From Beijerinckia sp. 28-YEA-48 (GTDB lineage: Bacteria; Pseudomonadota; Alphaproteobacteria; Rhizobiales; Beijerinckiaceae): a stretch of 64,000 bases of DNA. Position 1 is the first letter of the stretch, and each line of letters begins with the position of its first letter. Shown piece after piece: positions 17,057 through 26,024 of this stretch. The stretch is taken from positions 1 to 64,000 of the forward strand of contig NZ_FNSI01000002.1 in NCBI RefSeq assembly GCF_900104955.1, given 5' to 3'. The notes beneath the pieces were generated by a model, which was not told where the DNA came from, made no database searches, and saw nothing but the letters and a program-made list of their open reading frames with translations. Made by a program: the position numbers and the translations under genes.

Positions 17057-17123
17057 GATCAACGAAGAGACATCTGATCGCCACTTTGGCGATAACTGAA
17101 TTCCAACACCTGGAGACAATAAA

Positions 17124-17987
17124 ATGAGCAGTAAAAGCGAGCAATCTGTCGTCCTCGATGAGCGCGGGTTACCCGTCGGCTTTCTCGGCCGCGTGACCGA
17201 TTTTTTGACCATCGCAACGGAGCAGACGAGCGACGGCATTTTCATCATCAAGCTCAACCGCCCCAACAGGCTCAACGCTTTCGATGAGCAGATGATCCGC
17301 GAGATGCGCAGCGTGATCTGGAAGGCTAATTTCGACGATACGATACGTGTCATCGTCATCACAGGCGAAGGCCGGGCTTTCTGCTCAGGCCGCGATATCA
17401 ACGGGCTTGATTATGAAAACAATCTCGAAACGCCGGGATATCGGGCCTATGTCCGTGCCAACCACGAGCTTTTTGACGATATCGAGGCCATCGAGAAGCC
17501 GGTGATCGCCGCTGTGAATGGTATCTGCGCCGGCGGTGGCGTCGAGATGGCCATCGCCTGCGACTTCCGAATGGCTTCCTCCAACGCGACCTTTCTCCTG
17601 CCGGAGAACCAGCTCGGCGTCATCCCAGCTTCGGGGGCGTGTTCGCGCATGATTCAGATGATCGGCATCGGGCGCCTGAAAGAAATGGTGATGGCAGCTC
17701 TCCCGGTGAGCGCCGAGGAAGCTTATCGTATCGGGCTCATCAACCGCCTGTTCTCCGAAGAAGAGCTTCTGCCGCAGACGATGGCTTTTGCCCGCGAGCT
17801 GCTGAAGCGCGCGCCGCAAGCCATGGGCATGGGAAAGCACATCATTAATATGTGCCAGAACGTCGATACCGAAACAGGGCGGCTGCTGGAGCGACTGGGG
17901 CAATCGGTACTGATCCGTACCCATGACAACAAAGAGGGTATGACCTCGTTTCGCGAAAAGCGCCGGCCTCATTTCACCGGCAAGTGA
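17124..17987 (+). CDS. Enoyl-CoA hydratase/isomerase family protein
   Basis: 287-residue crotonase-fold protein with an extra N-terminal stretch of about 35 residues before the core beginning at FIIKLNRPNRLNAF. Oxyanion-hole residues lie in GEGRAFCSGRDING and NGICAGGGVEMA, and a second acid lies in LPENQLGVIP. Both glutamate positions typical of hydratases are therefore present. With the CoA ligase upstream it likely acts on an unsaturated or ring CoA ester by hydration, isomerisation or C-C hydrolysis. GGAGACAATAAAATG gives a good ribosome binding site. Confidence 0.88.
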   Translation: MSSKSEQSVVLDERGLPVGFLGRVTDFLTIATEQTSDGIFIIKLNRPNRLNAFDEQMIREMRSVIWKANFDDTIRVIVITGEGRAFCSGRDINGLDYENNLETPGYRAYVRANHELFDDIEAIEKPVIAAVNGICAGGGVEMAIACDFRMASSNATFLLPENQLGVIPASGACSRMIQMIGIGRLKEMVMAALPVSAEEAYRIGLINRLFSEEELLPQTMAFARELLKRAPQAMGMGKHIINMCQNVDTETGRLLERLGQSVLIRTHDNKEGMTSFREKRRPHFTGK

Positions 17988-18069
17988 ACGGGGCCAGTGA
18001 TCGGGGCGAGTGTGCGCGGCGAGACACCCCCCTTTTCAGTTTTCCGCTCATCGGTAGCAGGAGAGTTTT

Positions 18070-19179
18070 ATGAAGCAAAGACCGCCTTTCCGGGCCGACC
18101 ATGTCGGTAGCTTCTTGCGGCCTCCGCGGTTGAAGACAGCACGCCAGGAGCACGAGGCGGGACAGATCACAGATACTGAACTCACAGCTATAGAGAACGA
18201 AGAAATTTTGACGCTCATCCGCAAGCAAGAGAATGTCGGGCTCAAGCTGACAACAGATGGCGAATTCCGTCGCGCCTGGTGGCATTTTGATTTCTTCGGC
18301 TTGTTGGATGGAGTCACGATTGCCGAGACAGATCAGGGTATTCAGTTTCATGGGGTCCAGACGAAACACGAATTGCCCAAGATCACCGGCAAGATCGGCT
18401 TTTCCCAGCAGCATCCGTTCCTACAGCATTTCGCCTATTTGAAAGCCAACTCGGGTGTCACGCCGAAAATGACGATACCAGCGCCTACGGTGCTTCACTT
18501 CCGTCTGGATGCCAATGCGGTGAAGGGGAGCGGCTATCAGAGCAACGATGATATTTTCGACGATTTGGCAAAAACCTATCGAACCGCGATCAAAGCCTTC
18601 TACAACGCCGGCTGCCGCTATCTGCAACTCGACGACACGGCCTGGGCCTATCTATGTTCCCAGGTTGAGATGGAAAAAGCCAAGGCGCGCGGCATCAACA
18701 CCGCGACGATTGCCAAAGACTATGCGCGTCTACTCAATCAATCGATGGCCGAAAAGCCCGCCGATATGACCATTACCACCCATGTCTGCCGTGGTAATTT
18801 TCGCTCCACCTGGATAGCAGAGGGTGGCTATGAGCCAGTCGCCGAGATCCTTTTGAATGAAGTCAAATACGATGGCTATTTCCTTGAGTACGATAGCGAA
18901 CGAGCCGGCGGTTTCGAACCCCTGCGCTTTCTGCCTAAAGGCAACAAGATCGCGGTGGTCGGCCTGATCACTTCGAAGTCGGGAAACCTCGAGCACAAAG
19001 CCGATGTCAAGAGACGCCTTGAGGAAGCTGCTAAATATGCACCTCTGGAGCAGCTCGCGCTTAGCCCACAATGCGGCTTCGCATCGACAGAGGAAGGCAA
19101 TGTGCTCTCCGAGGAACAGCAATGGAACAAGATGCGAGAAGTGGTTGAGATCGCGGCGGAGGTCTGGGGCAACTCCTAG
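18070..19179 (+). CDS. MetE-like (core-MetE/YxjG-type) methyltransferase family protein
   Basis: 369-residue protein resembling the catalytic C-terminal half of cobalamin-independent methionine synthase, as in the stand-alone YxjG family. The N-terminus PFRADHVGSFLRP is characteristic. Zinc-binding residues are visible as His-x-Cys in THVCRGN (about residue 240) and Cys in LSPQCGFAS (about residue 336). The folate-binding N-terminal half of MetE is absent. Family members move methyl or alkyl groups to thiols. At the end of the UbiD/ligase/hydratase operon it may process a methyl group or make a thioether intermediate instead of serving methionine synthesis. That role is inference. Confidence 0.85.
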   Translation: MKQRPPFRADHVGSFLRPPRLKTARQEHEAGQITDTELTAIENEEILTLIRKQENVGLKLTTDGEFRRAWWHFDFFGLLDGVTIAETDQGIQFHGVQTKHELPKITGKIGFSQQHPFLQHFAYLKANSGVTPKMTIPAPTVLHFRLDANAVKGSGYQSNDDIFDDLAKTYRTAIKAFYNAGCRYLQLDDTAWAYLCSQVEMEKAKARGINTATIAKDYARLLNQSMAEKPADMTITTHVCRGNFRSTWIAEGGYEPVAEILLNEVKYDGYFLEYDSERAGGFEPLRFLPKGNKIAVVGLITSKSGNLEHKADVKRRLEEAAKYAPLEQLALSPQCGFASTEEGNVLSEEQQWNKMREVVEIAAEVWGNS

Positions 19180-19213
19180 ATTATGTAAATCTGTCGGCCG
19201 AGCAGAGTCCCGA

Positions 19214-19235
19214 AACGCTCCTGACAAAGAGCGTT
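19214..19235. terminator. Hairpin between convergent genes (possible terminator)
   Basis: AACGCTC at 19214-19220 pairs with GAGCGTT at 19229-19235 around an 8-nt loop. It lies in the 81-bp gap between the MetE-like gene and the converging LysR gene. No strong T-run follows, so efficiency is uncertain. Confidence 0.35.
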
Positions 19236-19260
19236 CTAGGCCTCGAATATCTTGCAGATT

Positions 19261-20196
19261 CTATGCGAGTTGCCGAGGTTTTCGTAGTCGCGAAGAACGA
19301 GCCAGATCTAGCAGCAACCGTCGCAAAATCGCCGAGGCTCCCGTTTCATCGGTAGAGCGATAAGCGACATATAGCCCTGATTTTGCCGCCACCTCCTTGA
19401 GGTCGATAAAGCACACACCATCAAGGGCAATGCGGCGCAGACCATCGGGGACGATAGCGACGCCGAGCCCCGCAGCAATCATGCCCATCATGGCCACTGA
19501 ATTGCGTGTCTCGTGAACAATGTTAGGGAAGAAATCGGCCGCCGTCGCTAGCTCGAAAACATGCTGGAAGAGGCTGATACCCATGTCGCGTGGATAGGTA
19601 ATGAACGGCTCGTTTCGCAGTTGCGCAATGGAAATACGACGCTCACCGGCGAGTGGATTACTTTCGTGCATGGCGGCAACCAGCGCATTCTCACGCAGCA
19701 GTTCCACAGTGACTTCGCTGGTTGGTCGACCCGGTGGTTTGCGCAGGATGCCGAGATCGAGCTCGCGCCGATGCAAGGCTTCGATCTGATGCAAGGATGG
19801 CGTATCCTGCAGAATGAGCCTGACGCCTGGATAGGAACGGCGAAAATCATGCAGTGCGCGGTGAAAAAAGGGCTCAAGACCTGCCGATTCCGTAAATCCA
19901 ATCCGTAGCTCGCCCCCCTCACCACGCGCGACAGCTTGCAGTTCCGCTCTCGTGCTCTCAACTTCCGCCAGAATGCGCCGGGCCCGTTCCAATAGCCCGC
20001 GGCCCGCCGGCGTCAACAGAACCCGCTGCTTGGTCCGTTCGAACAACTTCAGGTTCAATTCTTGTTCAAGGGCCTGGATGTGGAGGCTCAGCGGCGGCTG
20101 GCTCATGCGTAATCGCTCGGCCGCACGCCGGAAATGCAGCTCCTCGGCGACAGCAACAAAATAGCGCAGGCGGCGCAGATCTAATAGCGAAGACAT
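19261..20196 (-). CDS. LysR family transcriptional regulator
   Basis: 311-residue LysR-type regulator. The N-terminal winged helix LRRLRYFVAVAEELHFRRAAERLRMSQPPLSLHIQALE is followed by a linker helix and a periplasmic-binding-like effector domain (about residues 90-300). It diverges from an MFS permease across 92 bp, the classic LysR layout, and an inverted repeat GTGTC-N13-GACAC lies in that gap. It probably activates the MFS-aldolase-amidohydrolase operon in response to a pathway acid. Confidence 0.93.
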   Translation of the reverse strand: MSSLLDLRRLRYFVAVAEELHFRRAAERLRMSQPPLSLHIQALEQELNLKLFERTKQRVLLTPAGRGLLERARRILAEVESTRAELQAVARGEGGELRIGFTESAGLEPFFHRALHDFRRSYPGVRLILQDTPSLHQIEALHRRELDLGILRKPPGRPTSEVTVELLRENALVAAMHESNPLAGERRISIAQLRNEPFITYPRDMGISLFQHVFELATAADFFPNIVHETRNSVAMMGMIAAGLGVAIVPDGLRRIALDGVCFIDLKEVAAKSGLYVAYRSTDETGASAILRRLLLDLARSSRLRKPRQLA

Positions 20197-20204
20197 ATCA
20201 AGTG

Positions 20205-20227
20205 GTGTCCAAAACAGTATTAGACAC
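20205..20227. promoter_or_regulatory. Candidate LysR binding dyad
   Basis: GTGTC (20205-20209) and GACAC (20223-20227) form a 5-13-5 dyad in the LysR/MFS divergent promoter. Its size fits a LysR recognition site, although the exact T-N11-A spacing is not centred here. Confidence 0.35.
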
Positions 20228-20288
20228 TATCAGGCTTCCCGGCCATTTTCTTATGAAAAGTTAGCTTTCGCCAACCGAGGAGGGAACA

Positions 20289-21647
20289 ATGAGCGGCGCA
20301 GCATCCGAGGGGTCCCTGCCGGTTGATCTGAACCAGCTCTATCGCCGTATCACTTGGCGGCTGATCCCATTTCTCATCGTCTGCTACATGTTCGCTGTCA
20401 TCGACCGTCTCAACATCGCGATGGCCAAGCTGCAGATGCTGCCGGCACTTGGCTTCAGCGAGGCGGTTTATGGCCTTGGTGCTGGTTTTTTCTTCATTGG
20501 CTATCTGCTTTTCGACATTCCCAGCAATCTCATTCTCCACCGTGTCGGTGCACGTTGGTGGATCGGCCGCATCATGATCTCCTGGGGCGTGGTCTCTGTC
20601 GGCTTTGCTTTCGTCACCACCCCGTTCTGGTTTTATGTGCTTCGCTTCCTGCTCGGCGTGGCGGAAGCGGGATTTTTCGCCGGCCTCGTTCTCTATGCCA
20701 CCTATTGGTTCCCGGCACCGAAACGGGGTGGAATCTATGCCTTGATTCTGCTGGCAGTTCCGCTCGCCGGCATGCTCGGTAATCCACTCGCTGGCTGGAT
20801 CATGACGAGCTTCCATAACGCCGGCGGCTTTGATGGTTGGCAACGGCTGTTCATCATCGAGGGATTGCCTTCGATCGTTCTCGGCTTCATCAGCTTGGTG
20901 TTCCTGACGAATGGCATTTCCGAAGCATCCTGGCTGACACCGGCTGAAAAAGCCGCTTTGCAAGCCGAACTCGATGCTGAGGAAGCGGCGAAGCCGCCGT
21001 CCCGGACGATCGACTTTGTCATCTCGCCCTTGGTGTGGCTGATGTGCGCTATCTGCTTCGCCATCAGTTCCGCTATGTATGCTCTCGGGTTCTGGACGCC
21101 GAGCCTGATCCAAGCCGCCGGCGTTACCAGCCCAGTACAAATAGGTCTCTACAGCGCCATTCCCTCGGCGGTAGCGATCCTCCCCCTGCTGTTTGCTGGC
21201 TGGAGCGCCGATCGTACCGGCGAGCGCCGTTGGCATGTGGCGGTCCCGCTCATCCTGGCCGGCCTTGCGCTGGCGATCAGCACAACCCACGATGGTCTGG
21301 CGACGGCCATCATCTGTCTGACATTGGCGACCGCTGGAGCCTATGTGGCGCTGTCCCAGTTCTGGAATCTGCCAGCGGCAGTTCTGTCAGGCTATGGAGC
21401 TGCCGGCGGAATTGCGCTGATCAATTCCATAGGTAATCTCGCTGGCTTCTTCAGTCCATCGATCATCGGCTATCTGAAGACCGCTACCGGCAGCATCACA
21501 GCCGGCCTCCTCGGTATAACAGCGATCATCATTCTTGGCGGTCTGTTGACACTCGCCGTGCCACGCCGCCTGGTTGACACGCCGCGCAATGCAGAAAGCA
21601 GGTTGGCCGGCGGCACGACGCGGACTAGGCACGAGCTTGCATCATGA
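20289..21647 (+). CDS. MFS transporter, anion:cation symporter (phthalate/tartrate permease) type
   Basis: 452-residue MFS protein. The first helix region FLIVCYMFAVIDRLNIAMAKLQM and the GAGFFFIGYLLFDIPSNLILHRVGARWWIGRIMISWG stretch (split by loops) are typical of the ACS family that takes up organic and aromatic anions with protons. The central loop around residues 225-245 is hydrophilic. GAGGAGGGAACA precedes the ATG. It leads the operon with the HpcH aldolase and amidohydrolase, so it likely imports their common precursor. Confidence 0.9.
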   Translation: MSGAASEGSLPVDLNQLYRRITWRLIPFLIVCYMFAVIDRLNIAMAKLQMLPALGFSEAVYGLGAGFFFIGYLLFDIPSNLILHRVGARWWIGRIMISWGVVSVGFAFVTTPFWFYVLRFLLGVAEAGFFAGLVLYATYWFPAPKRGGIYALILLAVPLAGMLGNPLAGWIMTSFHNAGGFDGWQRLFIIEGLPSIVLGFISLVFLTNGISEASWLTPAEKAALQAELDAEEAAKPPSRTIDFVISPLVWLMCAICFAISSAMYALGFWTPSLIQAAGVTSPVQIGLYSAIPSAVAILPLLFAGWSADRTGERRWHVAVPLILAGLALAISTTHDGLATAIICLTLATAGAYVALSQFWNLPAAVLSGYGAAGGIALINSIGNLAGFFSPSIIGYLKTATGSITAGLLGITAIIILGGLLTLAVPRRLVDTPRNAESRLAGGTTRTRHELAS

Positions 21648-21795
21648 CCCAAGCAAACCGCCGACAGGCCTGCGCCATACGCTACGCGAACGTCGGCCAT
21701 TGATCGATACGGTCGACGCTGACCTACCCAGAGCTCTGACGCCGCAAGCTGAGGCGGAAACGGCGCGTCTCTTCCTCAACTTTCTGCGGGATTGA
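21648..21795 (+). other. Short coding-like stretch between MFS and aldolase genes
   Basis: Directly after the MFS stop, the +1 frame stays open for about 49 codons with gene-like composition (including PQAEAETARLFLNFLRD) and ends at 21795, six bases before the aldolase ATG. There is no ATG or ribosome binding site of its own. It may be the tail of a decayed or frameshifted gene, or chance. I recognise no family. Confidence 0.25.
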
Positions 21796-21800
21796 TATTC

Positions 21801-22604
21801 ATGTCATCTATCCGAAAGAATCTGCTGCTCGACCGTCTTCGCGCCAATGAGCTGACACTCATGCTCGCCATCCGCACGAGCCGCACACCTGACATCATCC
21901 GGATCGCGCATGCAACGGGCCATCATGCCGTCATGCTGGACCTGGAACATTCCACGATTACGCTCGATACGACGGCACAGCTTTGCGGGACGGCGAACGA
22001 TCTTGGCCTCGTCCCCTTGGTACGGATACCCGAGCGTGAATATGGTGCGATCGGTCGCTTGCTCGACGCCGGCGCAGGCGGCATCGTGGCGCCGCGTGTT
22101 GAGACGCCGGTAGAGGCACAGACAATCGCCCGGGCGTGTCGCTTTCCGCCCCGTGGCCAACGATCGCAACTGGCTATGGTGCCGCAATTCGGATTGCGTC
22201 CGACACCGGCCTCCCTCCTCAATCCCAAGCTCGATGATGCGACCGTGGTGCAAATTCTCATCGAAACGCCCAAGGGTATCGCCAATGCGGATGCGATCGC
22301 CGCAATCGATGGCGTTGACATGCTGGTGATCGGCGCCAACGACCTGACGGCGGAACTCGGCTGCCCCGGTCAGTTCGGCGATCCTCGCGTCAGGGATGCC
22401 ATTGCGGTCGCAGCCAAAGCCTGTCGGCGTCACGACAAGCTCCTGATGCTCGGCGGGATTTCCGATCTGTCGCTCGTTGCCACCCTGATGCCGCTCGGCA
22501 TCGCACCGATGCAACTGACCGGCACAGACACCGAAATCCTGTTTGGAGCCATCGAAGCACGGGCCCGAAAATTCACCGAATGGCACGCCGCACAAGCGAG
22601 CTAA
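21801..22604 (+). CDS. HpcH/HpaI family aldolase
   Basis: 267-residue class II pyruvate-type aldolase/citrate lyase beta family member. MLDLEHS, APRVETPVEA, the metal-ligand motif LIETPKGIAN and GANDLTAELG hold the Glu and Asp metal ligands of HpaI-like enzymes. These enzymes split 4-hydroxy-2-oxo acids to pyruvate and an aldehyde at the end of meta-cleavage pathways. ATG 21801 is chosen; an in-frame TTG at 21792 is possible because the ribosome binding site is weak. It precedes the LigI-like gene by 21 bp. Confidence 0.9.
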   Translation: MSSIRKNLLLDRLRANELTLMLAIRTSRTPDIIRIAHATGHHAVMLDLEHSTITLDTTAQLCGTANDLGLVPLVRIPEREYGAIGRLLDAGAGGIVAPRVETPVEAQTIARACRFPPRGQRSQLAMVPQFGLRPTPASLLNPKLDDATVVQILIETPKGIANADAIAAIDGVDMLVIGANDLTAELGCPGQFGDPRVRDAIAVAAKACRRHDKLLMLGGISDLSLVATLMPLGIAPMQLTGTDTEILFGAIEARARKFTEWHAAQAS

Positions 22605-22625
22605 TCCTATCCGGGAGAGCAAATC

Positions 22626-23510
22626 ATGGCTGAAGTAATGACCGAACTTCCCGCTCCTTCACCGATGCGTGAGGCAGCAACCAATACCCCACCCGCATTT
22701 CCCGTGCCGGCGCGCGCCTGCGACAGTCATTTCCATGTCTTCGAACCTGGCTATCCGCACAGCCCCAATCGGCTTTACATGTTTCCGGACGGCACATTGA
22801 CGCAATACCTAAAACTCCTCGATTTTCTTGGGATCGAGCGGATGGTTCTGGTCCAGCCGACCTACTACGGCGACGATAATAGCCTGACTTTGGACACCCT
22901 CCGCAAAGTAGGTGACCGCTGCCGGGCGGTCGTTCGGATCGAGGAAGAGACGAGCGATCAGGAGCTCGACCGCTATCACGCACTTGGCGTACGCGCGATT
23001 CGTCTCGATCTGTTCGCCCGCGCTCACTGGCCAACCGCCGATATCGTCGCTTACGTGAAACGGATGGCGGCGCGCGCAAGGCCTCGGGGGTGGCATATTC
23101 AGTTCTACACCCCCGGCACAATCGTCCGCGATCTCCTCCCTTTCATGGCCGACCTGGAGGACGATTTTGTGATCGACCACATGGGTTACATGCTTGAATC
23201 GGACGGGCTGACCGCTGACGATTTCGACCGGCTGCTCGACGTGCTTCGCCTGGGCAAATGCTGGATCAAACTCTCCGGTCCGTATCGGATCGCCAAATAT
23301 AAGCCGCTGTCGAGCGTTGCACCGATCGCCCAAAAGCTCGTGTCGACGCGACCCGATCGGTTGATTTGGGGGTCGGACTGGCCGCATCTGACCAATGGCC
23401 AGCGCGACACCGGCGAGCTCCTCAACCTTCTGATCGACTGGGCACCAGACGAGGCCACGCGCCACAAGATTCTTGTCGACGGACCAGAAAGATTATTTTT
23501 CTCCCATTAA
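22626..23510 (+). CDS. Amidohydrolase family protein, 2-pyrone-4,6-dicarboxylate lactonase-like
   Basis: 294-residue TIM-barrel hydrolase. The first-strand motif DSHFHVFE gives the His-x-His metal pair near residue 36, FVIDHMGY near residue 185 supplies another His, and IWGSDWPH near residue 245 gives the catalytic Asp. This set fits the LigI-like branch (COG3618), whose members hydrolyse pyrone dicarboxylate lactones in protocatechuate meta-type pathways. A ribosome binding site GGGAGAG precedes the ATG. With the aldolase upstream, this suggests lower-pathway lactone opening followed by aldol cleavage. Other lactones are possible. Confidence 0.85.
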   Translation: MAEVMTELPAPSPMREAATNTPPAFPVPARACDSHFHVFEPGYPHSPNRLYMFPDGTLTQYLKLLDFLGIERMVLVQPTYYGDDNSLTLDTLRKVGDRCRAVVRIEEETSDQELDRYHALGVRAIRLDLFARAHWPTADIVAYVKRMAARARPRGWHIQFYTPGTIVRDLLPFMADLEDDFVIDHMGYMLESDGLTADDFDRLLDVLRLGKCWIKLSGPYRIAKYKPLSSVAPIAQKLVSTRPDRLIWGSDWPHLTNGQRDTGELLNLLIDWAPDEATRHKILVDGPERLFFSH

Positions 23511-23588
23511 GCAGGTGCTGAATTGAAGCTGGCGCACGCATCCTCCCCGCGCCGACGAGACTATGAGCCGAGCATATGGACGGCCGCA

Positions 23589-24290
23589 TTATACCCCCAG
23601 ATAGGCCGCGCGGATGCGCTCATCCGTGATCAGCTCCTCGGCCGGACCGGACATGGTGATACGGCCGGTTTCCATGACGTAGCCCCGATCCGCGATCTGC
23701 AATGCCGCATAAGCATTCTGCTCGACCAACAGCACGGTCATACCCATCCTTTTGAGGTTCTTCACCACATCGAGGATCTGAGCCACCAGGATGGGCGCAA
23801 GACCCATGCTGGGCTCATCGAGCAACAGGCAGGCGGGCCGCGCCATCAGCGCGCGCGCAATTGCCAGCATCTGCTGCTGACCGCCCGACAGCCCACCAGC
23901 GGCAAGGTTGCGCTTCTCCTTTAGGATCGGAAACAGAATAAAAGCCTCCGCCATGTCTTTCTCGACCCGCGCGTCCGAGAAGAGATATGCGCCAAGACGC
24001 AGGTTCTCCTCGACACTCAGATTGGTGAAGATCTGACGCCCTTCCGGTGACTGCGACAAACCCAGCGCCACCCGGCGATGTGCGGGAACCGTCTGTAATG
24101 GCTCGCCGCGGAAGACCATACCGCCGCCGCTGATTGGCTGCACCCCAGAGATGCAGCGCAGGAGCGTGGTCTTGCCTGCACCGTTAGCGCCGACCACCGT
24201 GACGATCTCGCCCGAGCGTACATCAAGATCGACGCCGTGCAGCACTTCGATACGGCCGTAACGCGAGCGCAGGTTTTCAACCGAAAGCAT
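23589..24290 (-). CDS. ABC transporter ATP-binding protein, LivF type (phenylacetate region)
   Basis: 233-residue ATPase. Walker A GANGAGKTT, signature GLSGGQQQMLAIARA and Walker B LLLDEPSMGL are intact. It is the last gene of a LivKHMGF importer running away from paaG and overlaps livG by 14 bp. Its partner ATPase is the upstream LivG. The importer shares the divergent promoter region with paaG, where the PaaR palindrome lies, so phenylacetate or a related acid is the probable cargo. Confidence 0.93.
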   Translation of the reverse strand: MLSVENLRSRYGRIEVLHGVDLDVRSGEIVTVVGANGAGKTTLLRCISGVQPISGGGMVFRGEPLQTVPAHRRVALGLSQSPEGRQIFTNLSVEENLRLGAYLFSDARVEKDMAEAFILFPILKEKRNLAAGGLSGGQQQMLAIARALMARPACLLLDEPSMGLAPILVAQILDVVKNLKRMGMTVLLVEQNAYAALQIADRGYVMETGRITMSGPAEELITDERIRAAYLGV

Positions 24291-25068
24291 GGCCGGTCGC
24301 CTCCGTCGCTTGCACGCCCAGATAGGCTTCGATCACTTTCGGATTGCGCGCGATCTGTTCGGGTTTACCCTCGGCGATCTTCTCCCCGCGATCGAGCACG
24401 ACAATGTGGTTGGAGATACGCATCACCAGTTTCATGTCGTGTTCGACGAGCAGGACAGCAACGCCGGATTTAGCCACTTCGGCAACGAAGTGGTCGATCT
24501 CCTCCGTTTCAACGGCGTTGCAGCCGGCCGCTGGTTCGTCGAGCAAAAGAATGCGTGGCTCCAACGCGAGCGCCCGTGCGATTTCCAGCCGTTTCAGGGC
24601 ACCGTAGGAGAGCGAGGATGCCTCTTTGTCGGCGGCACGGTCGAGGCCTACGCGCTCGAGAAGTTGCAAGGCGACAACGCGCGTCGCGGCCGTACGTCGT
24701 CGCGAGGCCGGCAAGGCGAACAGGTCTGCCAATAGGCTGCCGCGCTCCTTCAGATGACAACCTGCCATGGCATTTTCCAGCACAGTCATTTTCTGGAAGA
24801 TCTGCAGATTCTGGAAGGTGCGCGACAGACCGCGCTCGGCAAGCAGATGCGGGGCCATACCCGTGACTCCTTCACCATCGAGCGTCACCGATCCGCGCGC
24901 TGGTCGGTAGGCGCCGCTGATCATGTTGAACAATGTTGTTTTGCCGGCGCCATTGGGGCCAATGACCGAGACGATCTCGCCCGGATCGACCTGAAACCCG
25001 ACGTCATGGACGGCGCGCAGACCGCCAAAGTCAATACCGAGGCCTTCGACGCGAAGCAGCGGCATCAC
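24277..25068 (-). CDS. ABC transporter ATP-binding protein, LivG type (phenylacetate region)
   Basis: 263-residue ATPase with Walker A GPNGAGKTT, the LivG-typical signature SLSYGALKRLEIARA and Walker B ILLLDEPAAG. The C-terminal NPKVIEAYLGV tail is characteristic of LivG. It overlaps livM by four bases and livF by fourteen. Confidence 0.93.
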   Translation of the reverse strand: MMPLLRVEGLGIDFGGLRAVHDVGFQVDPGEIVSVIGPNGAGKTTLFNMISGAYRPARGSVTLDGEGVTGMAPHLLAERGLSRTFQNLQIFQKMTVLENAMAGCHLKERGSLLADLFALPASRRRTAATRVVALQLLERVGLDRAADKEASSLSYGALKRLEIARALALEPRILLLDEPAAGCNAVETEEIDHFVAEVAKSGVAVLLVEHDMKLVMRISNHIVVLDRGEKIAEGKPEQIARNPKVIEAYLGVQATEATGHAFG

Positions 25069-26024
25069 CCCCTCCCGCGCAGCAGCCGGGACAGGCTTGG
25101 CACCAACCCAGCCGGCATGAAGATCATCACCAGCATCATGATCAGACCAAGGATCATGTGCTCATATTCCTGCAGCACGGTAAGAGCCTGCGGCAACAGG
25201 GTGAGCAACGCCGCCCCGGCCACTGCGCCAGGCACGGACGCAGCTCCTCCGAGTACGGTCATCGTGACCAATTCGATCGAATGCAGAAAGCCAGCGGTAT
25301 CAGGCGTGATGAACTTGTTCATCAGAGCCAACAACGAACCGGAGATCGAAGCATAGACAGCCGACAGGACGAAGGCGGAAAGCTTGTAACGCGCGACGTC
25401 GATGCCGACCGTGCGCGCCGCGATTTCGGAATCGTGCAGCGCCCGCAATGCCCGCCCTGATGGGCTGTCGTAGAGGTTCAGCGCGAGCCACGCTCCAGCG
25501 AGCAGACATATTCCGGAGAATGCATACCAAAACTGTGCGTTAGAAAGATTGACGCCGATCGCTTGCAGCAGATTCCGGAGACCAAGCTCCGGCACTTCGT
25601 GCCCATCTGGACCTCCGGTGATCGCCGCTTCGTTGGCAAGCACCATCGAGACCAGGATGCCGAAACCCAGCGTCGCGACGGCGAGATAATAACCTTGCAG
25701 GCGCAGGATCGGACGGCCGATCAACCAGGCAATTGCCGCACTCAGCGCGGTTCCCAGCAGCATCGCCAGCGCCGGATGCACACCGAGATATTTCGGGGCG
25801 AGCGCACAGGCATAGGCGCCTATGCCGGCAAAACCGGCGTGACCGAGACTGATCTGGCCAGCGAAGCCGATCAGAATGACCAGGCCCGTGACCAAAAGGC
25901 CGTTGACGAAGATCAGCGCGCCGATGCGGTAATAGAAAGTCGAGGGGAAGCCGAGCGGCGCCAACAGCACGATCACAGCCAGCACAAGCAGGACGAGGTG
26001 TTTTGACGACAGCTTCATCGTCAC
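25065..26024 (-). CDS. ABC transporter permease, LivM type (phenylacetate region)
   Basis: 319-residue membrane permease with many hydrophobic segments. The LivM hallmarks GQISLGHAGFAGIGAYA near residue 55 and the coupling loop GIDVARYKLSAFVLSAVYA near residue 210 are present. The four-base ATGA overlaps on both sides point to strict stoichiometric translation with livH and livG. Confidence 0.93.
   Translation of the reverse strand: MTMKLSSKHLVLLVLAVIVLLAPLGFPSTFYYRIGALIFVNGLLVTGLVILIGFAGQISLGHAGFAGIGAYACALAPKYLGVHPALAMLLGTALSAAIAWLIGRPILRLQGYYLAVATLGFGILVSMVLANEAAITGGPDGHEVPELGLRNLLQAIGVNLSNAQFWYAFSGICLLAGAWLALNLYDSPSGRALRALHDSEIAARTVGIDVARYKLSAFVLSAVYASISGSLLALMNKFITPDTAGFLHSIELVTMTVLGGAASVPGAVAGAALLTLLPQALTVLQEYEHMILGLIMMLVMIFMPAGLVPSLSRLLRGRG

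Noticed and set aside
16358..17401. 347-codon minus-strand frame across the hydrolase and hydratase genes
   Set aside because: It spans two well-supported plus-strand genes and lacks motifs.
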